Source of the DNA: Pseudoips prasinana
Lineage: Eukaryota > Arthropoda > Insecta > Lepidoptera > Nolidae
Length of the DNA stretch: 64,000 nucleotides
Reading direction: 5' to 3'
Assembly: GCA_951640165.1 (NCBI GenBank)
Contig: OX621237.1
Location: forward strand, 8,680,001-8,744,000
Part shown: in pieces, positions 33,080 through 43,874 of the stretch
Layout of the letters: each line of letters opens with the position of its first letter
Numbering within the stretch: the first letter of the stretch is position 1
Made by a program: the position numbers and the translations under genes
Notes under the pieces: generated by a model
What the model saw: the letters and a program-made list of their open reading frames with translations, nothing else
Told to the model about the DNA's origin: nothing
Database searches by the model: none

Positions 33080-34070
33080 TGCTGAGATACTTCCTCATCT
33101 CACAGAACAAAATAATGTCACAACATGATTATTGAACGACAAACTACTCTTACCATAACACCTCTATGTCTAGGGTCTGGTCATCTGTCATGGGTCTGGT
33201 CATCTGTCATACAGGTTTCCCACCTAGTACCGATACCAGTATCTCACACAGATCTCACCTTTTTTAAATGTTATGCATAAATTAGTTAATAAGACACTTT
33301 CTTTATAATTTTCTGTGTGAGAGAAGACTTAAATCTATTATTATTATTAAATATGTGCAAGTTTTCTTATGAAAAGAGTAATGAGTCTTTGCCATCCAGG
33401 TTTCTATTGGGAGGGATCTCCAAAGAACCTATTGGCTACGGAATCCTAAAAAGGAAACATTATTATTTGTTTAATATACTGCTTCCTTTTTCTAATATTT
33501 TTATTATTATATGAGCGTTTGTTAATTTTAACGATGAAAGAAATAAACCTAATGTTTACTTATAGTCCCTTTATATGGTAGGTACCTTATAAATTGCTTT
33601 ATAAAGATGCGTTAAAGTAAGATCGATGCTTGTTGACCATATGAATCCAATTTTCCAGTAATCTAGCCATCTATTCTAGTAAGACGAGTGGCGCTAGGAT
33701 GAAATTGTCTAATAACACATAGGTTCTGGTGAAAATAAGCTAGTGGAGAGAGATGGCGAGCGACCGGCAAAGTTTGTTTTAAGGGAGTTCCCTTAAATAT
33801 TTAATTTTCATTTAATTATTCATTTTTAAAGTGAATATCAGCCCGTGTAGAACATACATGGGGGTGATTCGGATACTCGTCATCATAAAGTATCTAAATT
33901 TTTAATTCCTCGGCCAGCTTGTAAAACTAAATATTCTGTGAATATTTCAAGTGTCTAACTGTTGCCCTTCTCAATTTTGAACAAAAACGATCAAAAAATT
34001 CAAATATGTTCGTTTTTGCTCTATATTTAATTATTAATTTAATTCTGTTTTTAGTACCTATATGTTGTTA
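33080..34070. other. No gene recognised
   Basis: AT-rich; GGTCTGGTCATCTGTCATG is duplicated in tandem at about 33174-33211. No coding frame with a recognisable domain. Confidence 0.4.
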
Positions 34071-34079
34071 TGGCGGCTA

Positions 34080-34620
34080 CAGAAATACATCGAGAGACAT
34101 GGTCCTGGTCACTGCAATCGGACGGGATCTTTCACTGCCGGCAGTCGTTAATACGACGCGACGCTGGCACGCGGCTTCACAAAATGGGACTCCAAAGTGG
34201 TCTCCTTCTGTGAGATAGCCATGCTCCGGAAGGAGGCCGCCGAGCGGGGTCAGGAGTATCACTCGCAGACGGAGGAGGCGTCGTCGGGGCGGCAGCGGCA
34301 GCCGGTAGCCCAACTCCACTCGGGGCTGAGGTACTAGTAAGAGAAGCAAGTGTCCTCTACTGCCACCGCTCCGAGAAAACAGCGATCTGTTTGTGGCGCA
34401 GTCGCTGTGGCGGACTGGTAGAAGTCAGGAAGTCGGGAGGGCAAACTAGAGCCTTCCCAGGGTACGTGTCCCCACCTCCTGGGAAATAACAAAAACACCA
34501 GAGCAACATATCCGCGTTCCCGGGGCTCATCCCATCAGGCGCCAAAAGAAATCCACGGCACGGTTTAGTCGGTGTAAGTCCCCATACCCACCCGCAAATA
34601 CTTTTTGCGGGTGGCATGCG
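34080..34620 (+). pseudogene. R1-type LINE ORF2 end plus GC-rich 3' region
   Basis: The + strand encodes KWDSKVVSFCEIAMLRKEAA and ERGQE just before a stop near 34335. This resembles the W-x(5)-FCE-x(2)-M-x(2)-KE-x-AER end of R1-clade ORF2 proteins. The following ~280 bp are GC-rich, non-coding and contain paired CCCGCAAATA / TTTTGCGGGTGG arms, probably the 3' untranslated region. Longer minus-strand frames here (34077-34349, 34357-34617) look like shadows of this composition. Confidence 0.55.
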
Positions 34621-35674
34621 AAGGCATTCCCACTGCCTTATAAAAAAGGGCAGCTTTCACTGCTTCACCGGACTATTCCTATATCTTAACTATTGCGCCA
34701 CAAGTGTACAGAAAATTAAAACAGTATTAGTCCAATGTTGATTTCAATCATATAAACCTAAGCGCCAATTCCAATCACCAAGTTTCACCATAAATGTTCC
34801 CACAAGTTCCCACATCCTGAAATACCTAACATCCATAAATGGAAGACGCACAGCTGTGGCGAAACATCGCCATCGGGCATCTTGCGCAGTAAACAACTTG
34901 TTCCTCATGAGCTATTTACGACGAGTTGTTATTGTGTTATTGCTCTAAAATCAGTTCAACGAGTTATATACCTTTGAATAGTTATTAAATTGCATGAGCA
35001 ATGGATTAGCAGGCTTGGCAGAGCGGAACGCGTATACACGTAACGCAAAGTTTTAACATTAATTTACCGAAACTTATAATTATAATTTTTTAAAGCAACG
35101 TTACCATCACTATGGAAAAATACTGGTAACGCGGAGAAGTTTACAAATGTGTAATTAACGGACATATAACACACATAAAAAGTATTCATAAAAAAAGTAT
35201 ATATGCGACAAACAAAGACACGTAGTTTTCTTCTGAATTTTTCAGTATGGTCTTTAAGCGAAACATTTTGTTTTAATAATCGGTCTAGTGTTCTCTTTCT
35301 AGCCCCTACAGTAATATACGAAACGTGACTCACTCTCTTTTTATTTTCACTAACCTTTATCTCCCTCTCAACTGCCGTTCACCTCGCACTATCACAATTT
35401 TCGAAACGGCGTCGTCACGCATTCATCAGCTTACTCCCCAAGTCAAGCTTGCGTACAGAAGTTTTACTTACTATAAAAAACTAAACTAAACTAAAATCTT
35501 GATTTTTTTAAATGCTCAAGTGACGACGACCGTGGGAATTAAAAATATTATTAAATTAATTTCACCGACTACAATATGTAAAATTTTCCTAATAAGATAG
35601 TTCTTTAACGACAACACCAGCACTAGCAATGGGTCTAGGTGTGCTTTGTAAATTTCATTTTTCTCAAAAATGGG

Positions 35675-36084
35675 AAATCATAAATTTAATCGTCCGGCGG
35701 GTCTCGAACCTGCACCATCTACCAATCCGGGGTAGGCGCTCTGCGTTAAGCTACGAACTATACACACTGGCAGATCAAATTTAGGATTCCCTTGCTAACA
35801 CCCTTCCGGAGGATGTAGGTATTATCTATCGGTTTTGTTTTTCTAGAAACATGGCCTACTGATATGTTCACAGTTGCATGTGAAAGATCATATCATATTG
35901 ATAATACCTTCCAAATTATTAAATTTTAATTTTATAGCATTATTCGCAACGCAAAGCGTTTATCTAATCTCAAAAATGGGAAATCATAAATTTAATCGTC
36001 CGGCGGGTCTCGAACCTGCACCATCTACCAAGCCTACCCCGGATCGCTTTGCGTTGCGAATAATGCTATAAAATTAAAATTTAA
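35675..36084. repeat. tRNA-like SINE pair with outer inverted arms
   Basis: ATGGGAAATCATAAATTTAA, CGTCCGGCGGGTCTCGAACC and TGCACCATCTACCAA occur at 35669-35735 and again at 35977-36035. On the minus strand the B-box reads GGTTCGAGACCC. The second copy is enclosed by inverted arms (35921-35961 and 36044-36084, CGCAACGCAAAGCG type). Family unknown. Confidence 0.6.
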
Positions 36085-36089
36085 TGATT

Positions 36090-37112
36090 TCAAAACGAAA
36101 TTATTAAATTTTTTCAATGTTTCAATTGCCATGTCAAGACAAAACTGAAATTCACAAGGCACACCTATACTCGGAACAAGACACAAATAGCTGTTCTCTG
36201 TTCGGGGATCGAACCTAAAATTTATTTGTCAATTTCATTGAAATGTAATTTTTTTAAGCTACTAGGACCAATTAGCTTTGTTCTCTGTGGGAGGTCTTTC
36301 CATTCACTATCTAAGTTTAGTTTGATATTTATAATCATATCTGGACACTAAAGTATTGTTGAAACGGTGGCAACATACGGAACACCTGCTCAACATCCTG
36401 GTCGGAAGCCTTAGTAAAATCAAGTCACGAGATTTGCATAGTATTAAAATAATCTGTAATCTGCTTGGATCGTTTCGTTCGTAGCATTATAACTTCTTTT
36501 GATTGATCAGGTGAGTTTCTTGAATATTTTGTATGTTCTATTTATTTTATTGATAATATTACATTTCATTTCATTTATTTATTGCACACCATATATCTGA
36601 AAAGTTGTTACAGTAATTGGAAAGAGTACAAATATGGATCCTGTAGGGCACGGCAAACTTAGAAGAGAAGAGAAAGTAATTTTTATAGAATAGTACCAAT
36701 TAAATTAAAGTTAGACTAGGTTTTTATGAAATCAAATCAATTTCCATTTAATGTTTTTGCGGAAGGTGATAGTAATTAGTTGCTTTTTTGGACAAATTCA
36801 GAAACCTGTTACCGTTCTCTGTATCAACTTGCTTTGAGATGACATATTTCAATAATTTAGTAGATATTGACTGACGCCAATAAGAAAAAACAGATACATT
36901 CCATTAGTTATATTAAAGTTGTAAATATGGTAGGTGACGAAAAAATTACCCAGTGTATATTCTCATATTTCGTCGACTAAGTATAAGCAGCGAAATTGGA
37001 GTTAAACATTTGAACAACAATTTCATTTTATGGCTAAGGTAGGTAATCAAATACTAAGAGATTTTGTGAGTGTATGCAAAATTGAAATACGTACAAATCA
37101 ATATATATACAT
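36090..37112. other. No gene recognised
   Basis: AT-rich. 'TCATTTATTTATTGCACACC' at 36569-36590 looks like a minus-strand LINE 3' end. No supported coding feature. Confidence 0.4.
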
Positions 37113-37444
37113 AAAGTTGTGGGAATGTGTCTCAATAGAAAATTGAAGTAAATTTTATCACTTTATTTATTTTTATTTAAGAACAAATCTTACGTCTTAT
37201 AAATCTTTTCTCTTCTCTCTTGACATTCCAAGTCTGTTCTCTACAGACAACTAAAACTACACAGATAACATATTAAAAAACCAAAATTATAAAACTAATC
37301 CACATATATATTGTAGTTGGTAGTACATCTCTTTTTAACTAAAGTGTTGTGCAGTTGTCGGTGTATTAGCTTCCAGCCTTCTCTTTCGTAAGCCTTCTCC
37401 TTGACTTCTTTGTATGCTTCCATTTTCACTACTTCTTTCACCTG
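37113..37444 (-). repeat. 3' LTR
   Basis: 332 bp copy of the terminal repeat. The outer edge starts AAAGTTGTGGGAATG on the + strand. Its inner edge meets the purine tract (minus-strand AGAAGAAGGAAGTT at 37445-37458). It lacks the 54 bp present in the right copy: ATCACTTTATTT occurs once here and twice there, as expected for deletion or gain between short direct repeats. The termini are not the usual TG...CA. Confidence 0.75.
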
Positions 37445-37500
37445 AACTTCCTTCTTCTAGAGCAATCCACACTTTCATTGAATCTGCAGAAGTTGAAGTA

Positions 37501-37860
37501 TTAATGGGTACTTCCCCATTTCCCACCTTCTTGACTGTCATCTCTTTTATTTGATGCCAAGATACACTCAACGCAATTTGTTATAATCGTTCTAATTTTA
37601 TCTTGTAAACTGTCTACATAAAATTCTCTTTTAATTAATTCTTCAGTCTTTGCAACTCCAAAATGTCCTCGTATATGATTATTTCTTATTCTTTCGAATT
37701 GCATTTTCTTAGGTACCACAATTAGTCTAATACCGTTTATTTCCTTATAAAGTATGTCTTTTTGTAAAATATAATCTTGACAAGATTCCTTTTCTAGATT
37801 TTTCTTAAGTGCTTTTATGTAAGCGTCTTTATCTTGAGCTGGAGTAGTCTTTTTACTCAT
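37501..37860 (-). pseudogene. Integrase zinc-binding domain only
   Basis: The minus strand encodes ILYKEINGIRLIVVPKKMQF, then NNHIRGHFGVAKTEELIKRE and ITNCVECILAS. This is the H-H-C-C zinc-binding domain at the N-terminus of retroelement integrase. It stops about 12 residues later, and the DDE catalytic core and C-terminal domain are absent: the next recognisable sequence is the purine tract. An internal deletion is therefore likely. This protein could not integrate DNA. Confidence 0.8.
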
Positions 37861-37868
37861 ATAGTGGA

Positions 37869-38369
37869 CTAGGTGGAGTTTTCCTCATTTTGACTTCTTT
37901 GTAGGAGCACAGCCCCATATGCATCTGCGCACGCATCTGTATACAACTCAGTCTGCAAGTCAGGATTGTAGATTTTCAGTACAGGTGAACTACACAATAA
38001 CCTCTTAACTTCCTGGAAGGCTTTTTGACAATCTTTATTAAAATCAAATTGAATATTTTTCTTCAATAAGTCGGTCATCGGCTTTGCTATCAGTGAGTAG
38101 TCCTTAATACATTTTCTAAAATACCCGGTAGGTCCTAAGAATGACTGGACAGTTTTCACGTTTTCTGGTTGCCTAAACGTTGACACGGCATTAATTTTGT
38201 CCTCCGATGGTCTCACTTCATTAACACGAATATAATCTTCAGTACACTTCTTATTATTAGGTGCATATTCTTTACACATCTTATGAATTCGTTCTGGATA
38301 CTTAGATTCTTCTATAGCATATTCTTGATTAGCTTCGACTAAAAGAGTGAGGTTCATAATTTTATCCAT
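37869..38369 (-). pseudogene. RT thumb and start of RNase H, catalytic core missing
   Basis: The frame carries NVKTVQSFLGPTGYFRKCIK, DYSLIAKPMTDLLKK, then CQKAFQEVKRLLCSSPVL and the RNase H start ELYTDACADAYGAVLLQ. This is the connection/RNase H side of a Ty3-type pol. The preceding residues jump from a pol N-terminal linker straight to the thumb, so the fingers and palm with the YxDD site are deleted. The frame overlaps the protease frame end by 16 bases in another phase. Confidence 0.8.
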
Positions 38370-38728
38370 AAAGATACCATCGGGAGTGAAATGTATACCT
38401 CAAAGTCTTTGAGTATAGGACTTCCAATTAGAATAGTTACGGGTATGTCATGGTCCTTCACGACAAAAAACTTTAACTCCGCATGGTACTGGTCAATCTG
38501 AATTATGGTTGAAAACATTTCTTGCGTATCAACCTTATTCTCTGCTATTCCAGTTAGGCATGTTGATTTAAATTTGTAGTCTTCAATACAATCCTTAATC
38601 TTCTCAAATTCTGATTCTATAATTAGGTTTACGTCACTTCCGGTATCAATGAGAGCTATAAAGTCTATTCCATTAATCATTATCTTCATGTAAGGAACTT
38701 TCTCCTTCTTATCTTTATTTTGTTCCAT
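38354..38728 (-). pseudogene. Retroelement aspartic protease region
   Basis: Contains FIALIDTGSDVNLI, the D-T-G-S active site of a retropepsin, and ILIGSPILKDFEVYI near the end in the position of the ILG-type motif. It lies in the same frame as gag (38855-39577), separated from it by one stop codon and about 40 codons that hold a second, imperfect zinc knuckle. The protease part itself reads open. Confidence 0.8.
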
Positions 38729-38854
38729 ATGCTCCTCTTTTCCTTCATTCCGTATATTGAGTGACTTCTTATGTTGACTATTTGTACATTCAGTAGATTT
38801 GTGCCCAAATTCATTACATTTAAAATATTTGATCCCCTTTGAACAGGATGGTGA

Positions 38855-39577
38855 TTAATGGCCTAATTCACCACAGTTGAAACATCTTTTCACGTGAGTT
38901 GTTTCACGGCTTGAATCATGGTTAGATGAATGACCAACTTGTGCAGTTTTACTCTGCACTTTCTTTCTAAAGTTACTGTAAATGTCCAATTTCTTTCTAA
39001 AATCCTTTATGTACGTGGCACCATACAAAATGGTTTTATTAGTCTCTAGATCACGAATGCCATCAATGACATACTCTATCAGTGCAGCATCTTCAACATT
39101 GCCATGGAGTGCCAACTCTTTCATAGTCAAAAAATATTGTTGATAGGTTTCATCATTTTTCATTTTACGCGCGGCAAGGTTCTTATGTATTATTGCGCTG
39201 TTAATCTTAGGTCCGAATTCTTCTTTAAGGGCTTGCTTCAAGCGTGCGTAGTCTTTAACCTTTCCTATAGATCTCAGAAAAAGTTTTGCGGTTCCATCCA
39301 AGAGTCGTTTAGCATAAATCAACTTCTCGACTTTACTCCACTTCATAAGATGAGCAGTATCTTCGAATTCGTCGATAAATGTCTCAATAGGGTAAGTGTC
39401 GTCTCCAGTAAAAATATTCATCGACTTTTCCAAATCGTTGAAGGAAATCTGTACCTTAATGTCTTCATCTTCGCGTTCTTTGTCGTCTTTTTTTGGCGGC
39501 ATCGGCATACTTATGTCGGGCTTAGAACTCTGAGATTTTCTTCTTCTGGTAGTCGTACAAATTGATGGCTCCTTCAT
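38855..39577 (-). pseudogene. Gag capsid with first zinc knuckle, stop-truncated
   Basis: Structural protein of the retrotransposon particle. The 240 aa frame has a basic N-terminus, a helical capsid region (ETFIDEFEDTAHLMKWSKVE, LLDGTAKLFLRSIG, YQQYFLTMKELALHG) typical of Ty3/gypsy gag, and CFNCGELGH at the C-terminus. A TAA at 38855 cuts the knuckle before its last cysteine. Coding similarity continues in the same frame beyond the stop toward the protease, so this is a nonsense mutation in a gag-pro frame. The + strand frame 39104-39565 is a shadow. Confidence 0.85.
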
Positions 39578-39887
39578 CAGTATCGAAATTAAGTTAGTCT
39601 TCAGTCTTCATAAAAAATAATCTCGATAGATTTTTCGAAAGCTACCATTTTAGTAGACAAATTCTACGTTTGCAACATTTTCTACCGCTATGTGTCAATG
39701 AAACAGACATGACATTGTCACTCGTTGCTAACTGCTTTCGCCGTGTTGTTGTTGCTAGCGGTGCGCGCGTCGGTAAAACGGTATGGAATGACGATCACAA
39801 TGGCGTCCCAAGGTAATATGAACCGGCACTTTTTTATTCGATGTATCTTTGGTTTTCGTCTTCGATTCACTTCAAATATTGTTTCAC

Positions 39888-39905
39888 ATCCCGGACGGGC
39901 CCCCA
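39888..39905 (-). other. Primer binding site, tRNA-Pro type
   Basis: On the minus strand the 18 bases directly after the LTR read TGGGGGCCCGTCCGGGAT. They are complementary to the 3' end of tRNA-Pro as used by several retroviruses and retroelements, with one mismatch by my recollection of that site. Immediate adjacency to the LTR edge supports the call. Confidence 0.75.
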
Positions 39906-40293
39906 AAAGTTGTGGGAATGTGGCTCAATAGAAAATTGAAGTAAATTTTATCACTTTATTTCAACTTCATCTCTTATTTGTGGCACTTGTGGGTTCACCA
40001 CCACAATCACTTTATTTATTTTTATTTAAGAACAAATCTTACGTCTTATAAATCTTTTCTCTTCTCTCTTGACATTCCAAGTCTGTTCTCTACAGACAAC
40101 TAAAACTACACAGATAACATATTAAAGAACCAAAATTATAAAACGAATCCACATATATATTGTAGTTGGTAGTACATCTCTTTTTAACTAAAGTGTTGTG
40201 CAGTTGTCGGTGTGTTAGTTTCCAGCCTTCTCTTTCGTAAGCCTTCTCCTTGACTTCTTTGTATGCTTCCATTTTCACTACTTCTTTCACCTG
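39906..40293 (-). repeat. 5' LTR with 54 bp extra segment
   Basis: Matches the 3' LTR apart from roughly five substitutions and an extra segment at 39961-40014, flanked by ATCACTTTATTT direct repeats. The outer part (about 40150-40293) encodes, on the minus strand, the end of a LINE-like protein (VKEVVKMEAYKEVKEKAYER, EGWKLTHRQ). That frame continues outward past the LTR edge to 40404. Confidence 0.75.
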
Positions 40294-40404
40294 GTCCATA
40301 TATTTACGTCTCGGTCTGTCTCTTGCCTCAATTTTTCTTAAATGTCCAATCATTTTTTCTCGTCTACTCTCTATTACATCATCATGAATTATTTCGCAAC
40401 ACAT
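40090..40404 (-). pseudogene. LINE ORF2 tail spanning the LTR edge
   Basis: A 104 aa frame: REKMIGHLRKIEARDRPRRK, YMDQVKEVVKMEAYKEVKE and EREGWKLTHRQ. The GH(L/I)-x-R...R(P/G)RR-x-Y-x-DQ-x-K...ER-x-W-x(3)-HRQ pattern is a common insect LINE C-terminus. The first ~37 residues lie outside the LTR and the rest within it, yet they read as one continuous domain. Either the LTR carries LINE-derived U3 sequence, or this junction was made by recombination with a LINE copy. Confidence 0.6.
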
Positions 40405-40409
40405 TAATA

Positions 40410-42140
40410 ATAGAAATAAATATGATGGTTTCTATAACATAAGTACTTCCCTATCAAACCGTACACTCAATTATGAAGTCACGAACAGTAAATGCATGCG
40501 GCTCTCACAGATCTAGTAACTCCTGCGCACGCATAACAATAGACAATCGGTCATCTCCCAAATGTGTAATCAAGTTATTATATTGTAATATCAATTTTAA
40601 TATCTTGTCCATTGAGATATAAGGTATAATAACAGATGTAATAATACATTATTATCTCGTGACTAATCTAGTAATTACATCGGTATCTTTGGGTTTCATT
40701 TCATCTTACTAAATTAATCAGAACATGGTTTAACACGTTCAGCGCTTTTATACAAACTTCTCTGTCTTGGGGATTACGTTAAGTGCGCGATCCTGATTGC
40801 CATACAAACATTTATGACAACCGTTACTGGTAATTGAAGTTAGAATAATGCGAAATTATAGGTATCTCTAACTATTAATATCGATATAATGCATTAAGGA
40901 AGTACCCGCATTTATCAATTTAGGAACCTACATATGACATTTAATGGATATCTTATAAATATGTACTGATTTTATTTCACATGAAATGTATTAATATAAT
41001 CCTTTTATTATTTCTTCTTTTTTTACTTCTTTGTAATTGAATATAATGGGTAATTCAAAAATATATAGATTTTATGTCGATGTCCCAAATTTTTTACGCT
41101 TATTATAAATACACAGCAACACATCATGGACTCATCTATTAACACCTACATATGTAGGTGTTAAGAACCTTTGTTAAAAAAAGACACTCCGGGAGTGCCG
41201 ACACAAGTGAAAACTCAATTATATAGTGTCGGTAAGGGTAAGGGGAACAGTGTTGCGAGTATGATGGTATTTTCCCATCTCAAATATATAATATTTATAT
41301 ATTTATAGTTATAATATTTTTGTTCATCGTGTTTTACGCAAATAAATATTATGATTATAAAGAGGTCTTGGTAACGGTAACAGCGTCGCAAGTTCGATTG
41401 TTTTTTACCCACCTCAAAAATGCCTAACGTTTTCACTTCAATAATGATTACTTATTACTTTCGCTATCAAGCTGCTTACTAACGAAACAATACTCACCTC
41501 ACATTAAAAGTCTACTCAGTTTTGTAGTTACTTAACTACATTTGCAGCGTCCTTATATAGGTACACTCGGCGATCTTATCACATATACATTGCCTCGTAG
41601 AATTTCATGGTCCACCATAAACCGCGTTTGTCAATGTTTTACTGCGTGTCGTAGTTCGAATGTCAACGTTTAGAAACACAACAACTTAGTAAAGTACATA
41701 CTTAAAATAAGTACTCCGTCTAGGATCTACAAATTTAAAAATAGTCAAATAGCTGTTACTATTATTGTGTTCAAAGGTCAAGCTAGAACATTATATGTAT
41801 TTCTAATACTCTATTCAAAATGTCGCGAAATCTACATCGAACATTGAAATCTGGGCAATTATTTGGCCGTTCAGACTAAAAAGATAGCGTTTGAAGCGGG
41901 AGATCGTGATATCTATGTAAATAGTGCGGAACAAAAGGAGCCAAGACAATGTTGCCGCACCTTATTTTTCGAATAGGACATAAGATAATATGATTTCTTT
42001 TTCTTTAGTTTTCTTGAACGTTCATTTGTGCACCTACCATATTGTCTCTGCATCGCCCAATGGACGACTGGTAGATAATGCCTTTGGCACAATGGCTGTA
42101 GCCATAACTTATCCCGTTGGCAGACAACACTCTTGCATTG
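40410..42140. other. No gene recognised; one 26 bp palindrome
   Basis: AT-rich. The two GTCTTGGTAACGG / GTGTCGGTAAGGG blocks near 41220 and 41365 suggest a diverged ~150 bp duplication. The minus-strand frame 41913-42290 (125 aa) has no recognisable domain and overlaps a dispersed repeat. Confidence 0.4.
41139..41164. repeat. Perfect 26 bp palindrome
   Basis: TTAACACCTACA is followed directly by TATGTAGGTGTTAA, so the 26 bases equal their own reverse complement with no loop. Function unknown; it could be a dyad protein site or the tip of an old foldback. Confidence 0.8.
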
Positions 42141-42310
42141 TAAGAGTGTTGCCTGCCACCGGGCAAAGTTCCTGAATGATCTGAAGACACTGCAGGAGGC
42201 CCTCAAGCCAGACTTTCGTGGTTTACTGGACTTCTGGATGGAACTGAAATGGTTCGAGTAGCCAAACAAGTTCACGCACAACGGCCCCATTAGGAGGTTA
42301 AGTGAGGAAA
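42140..42310. repeat. Dispersed repeat, diverged copy at 4515
   Basis: AAAGTTCCTGAATGATCTGA, CTTCTGGATGGAACTGAAAT and GGTTCGAGTAGCCAAACAA align with 4545-4650 (TAGTTCTTGAACG, CTTCTAGGCTGAAGTAAAAA, GGTTCGATTATCCACATAA). Unknown family. Confidence 0.45.
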
Positions 42311-42419
42311 CCTAGCGCCCAACTAACTAATGCCTTTAGCACTAAGTCCATTTATGGACAGTCTGTGTACAAAAAGTTTAAAATAAAACTAAATAAATAA
42401 AGTTCCAGTACTGTCTTGC

Positions 42420-42564
42420 TCTTTACACGTACACACGGCTACATATCAAGCTATAAAATTCCAGTATAAGCTGATCTCGTGTCGTATAGGATTTTGATAC
42501 AATAAGAGGTCAGCTTATATTGGAAATGTATAGCTTGATATGTAACCGTGTGTACATGTGAAGA
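42420..42564. repeat. Inverted repeat MITE-like hairpin
   Basis: CTTTACACGTACACACGG and ATATCAAGCTATA return inverted as TATAGCTTGATATGTAACC and GTGTGTACATGTGAAG. Arms ~58 bp with a ~28 bp centre. Ends are diverged by a few bases. Confidence 0.7.
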
Positions 42565-42779
42565 TAACAACGGGAAGGGAGAGGATATCTGAACGGCAAC
42601 CTTCGAATGGAGTACGTTCTTTTATTGTTTTTATCGTGCTGTTAAACAGTCTGCCTAGGAAGATTTCACTGCTTCACCGAACAATAGAAATGACCAAGAC
42701 TACCAACTAAGAAACCCACACAATATTTCTAGGTTCTAAGTTCTATGTAACTTGTTAAAGTGAAACTTTTTCACATGGC

Positions 42780-43135
42780 CTCAAATTGCGGCTAATATAG
42801 TGACGCCCATGGCTGACCGTGAAGCATTAAGGCATACAAAACAACATCACGTTCCGGGTGTTGATGGGGCTGCCGCGTTTTTGTAGCACGCCCGGAATGC
42901 TTAGCGACGCGGCCGTTGATAGTTTTCGGCCACGATGCGCAAAAGGTCCGCACCTCTGCTACGTCGTATGCGCGCCAGCCCCAACATAATTCTTAAAACG
43001 TTGTTCGATAGGTGGGATAGGGTTGGCGGGCATTACGCAGCGAGAAATAATTTTTACTAACACTAGTTTATAAGTTGTCATCGTAATGACATCGTAACAT
43101 ACGGAATTTATTCTGAATTCAATTATTATTCCAAT
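42780..43135. other. GC-rich patch, no gene recognised
   Basis: 42800-43020 is GC-rich (CGACGCGGCCGTTGATAG, CGTATGCGCGCCAGCCCC) with no frame resembling a known family. It is probably the end of an unidentified element. Confidence 0.35.
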
Positions 43136-43189
43136 TTATTTATTTAAATTTCTTATTTGTAACATATTTATATCTATAAAATTAAAACA

Positions 43190-43460
43190 AAAAAAAAACA
43201 ATTTATATAAATAAATATGTAAAAAATAGAGGTCCTCCAGCGGCGAGGTTTGACGCCCTAGGCCGCCGGTGGTCAGGGCGACAGAGTAAGGAACCTCCTC
43301 ACAATGCGTGCCGTTCCCATTATTGCAGCCTTTTGTATCCGACCCTTGACCCAGTGATCTAGCGAAAGCCTCTTTAGATGTTGGTCGAGGCTCTTCGCTA
43401 TGAGACCGTTTACGGAGACGACTATCGGGACAATTATTATTGAGTCCACATCCCACATGG
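43190..43460 (-). pseudogene. LINE ORF2 C-terminus (R2/R4-like)
   Basis: The minus strand encodes IIVPIVVSVNGLIAKSLDQH, LKRLSLDHWVKGRIQKA and ILGTAR-like IMGTARIVRRFLTLSP, then stops. The VVPIVVS-x-NG-(L/V)...QKA-x-(I/L)-x(2)-(T)-x-RIVR-x-FL pattern is the end of R2/R4-like retrotransposon proteins. An A/T-rich 3' end follows to 43140. It is 5'-truncated. Confidence 0.65.
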
Positions 43461-43874
43461 CGGTTACCTCGTGAACAAAATCTAAGTATTTAGTTTATTC
43501 TAGTTTTTTTTTAATTATTATTATTATTATTAACATTCTCACTCATTTGTGCAAGAGCTCGAAGAAAAATGAGAAAATATCCGAAAGTTAATAACTTAAC
43601 GTCGCGCGTCGTAGGATACAAAGTTAAATTTTCTTATGGTTTCATAAAACTAGACAATGCATTTTTTTGACCTTGACGTTTCACTTCTTCACCGGAAACG
43701 AGAGGAGAGCGGGGGTAAATCCATTTAGGAAATGAGATTTCCAAACAAGTAATCCGTACCTGAGGGCCACTCAGTCGGATCAAAAAGACCGACATAAGCA
43801 AAAAAATGGGTTTGTAGGTATATACTTTTACATGCACATGGTAATAAATATGCATGCATATGGTGAGTGGTAAC

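Larger units (their letters stand above)
37113..40293 (-). mobile_element. Defective Ty3/gypsy-type LTR retrotransposon
   Basis: Two direct repeats (37113-37444, 39906-40293) bound a minus-strand gag, protease, partial RT/RNase H and partial integrase. A tRNA-Pro-type primer site touches the inner edge of the right repeat, and a purine tract on the minus strand (AGAAGAAGGAAGTT) touches the inner edge of the left repeat. These two signals fix the repeats as LTRs. The element is only about 3.2 kb because the RT catalytic core and the integrase core are missing. The repeats differ at about five positions plus a 54 bp indel, so the insertion is fairly young. No clear target duplication is seen. 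Confidence 0.8.

Noticed and set aside
34077..34617. Two minus-strand frames of 90 and 86 aa
   Set aside because: The region is GC-rich, which lengthens chance frames; the + strand carries the R1-type ORF2 end instead.
39104..39565. 153 aa + strand frame
   Set aside because: It is antisense to the retrotransposon gag and has no domain; gag is clearly the real coding strand.
41913..42290. 125 aa minus-strand frame
   Set aside because: Composition and content show no domain, and it overlaps a dispersed repeat also present at 4515 without that frame.
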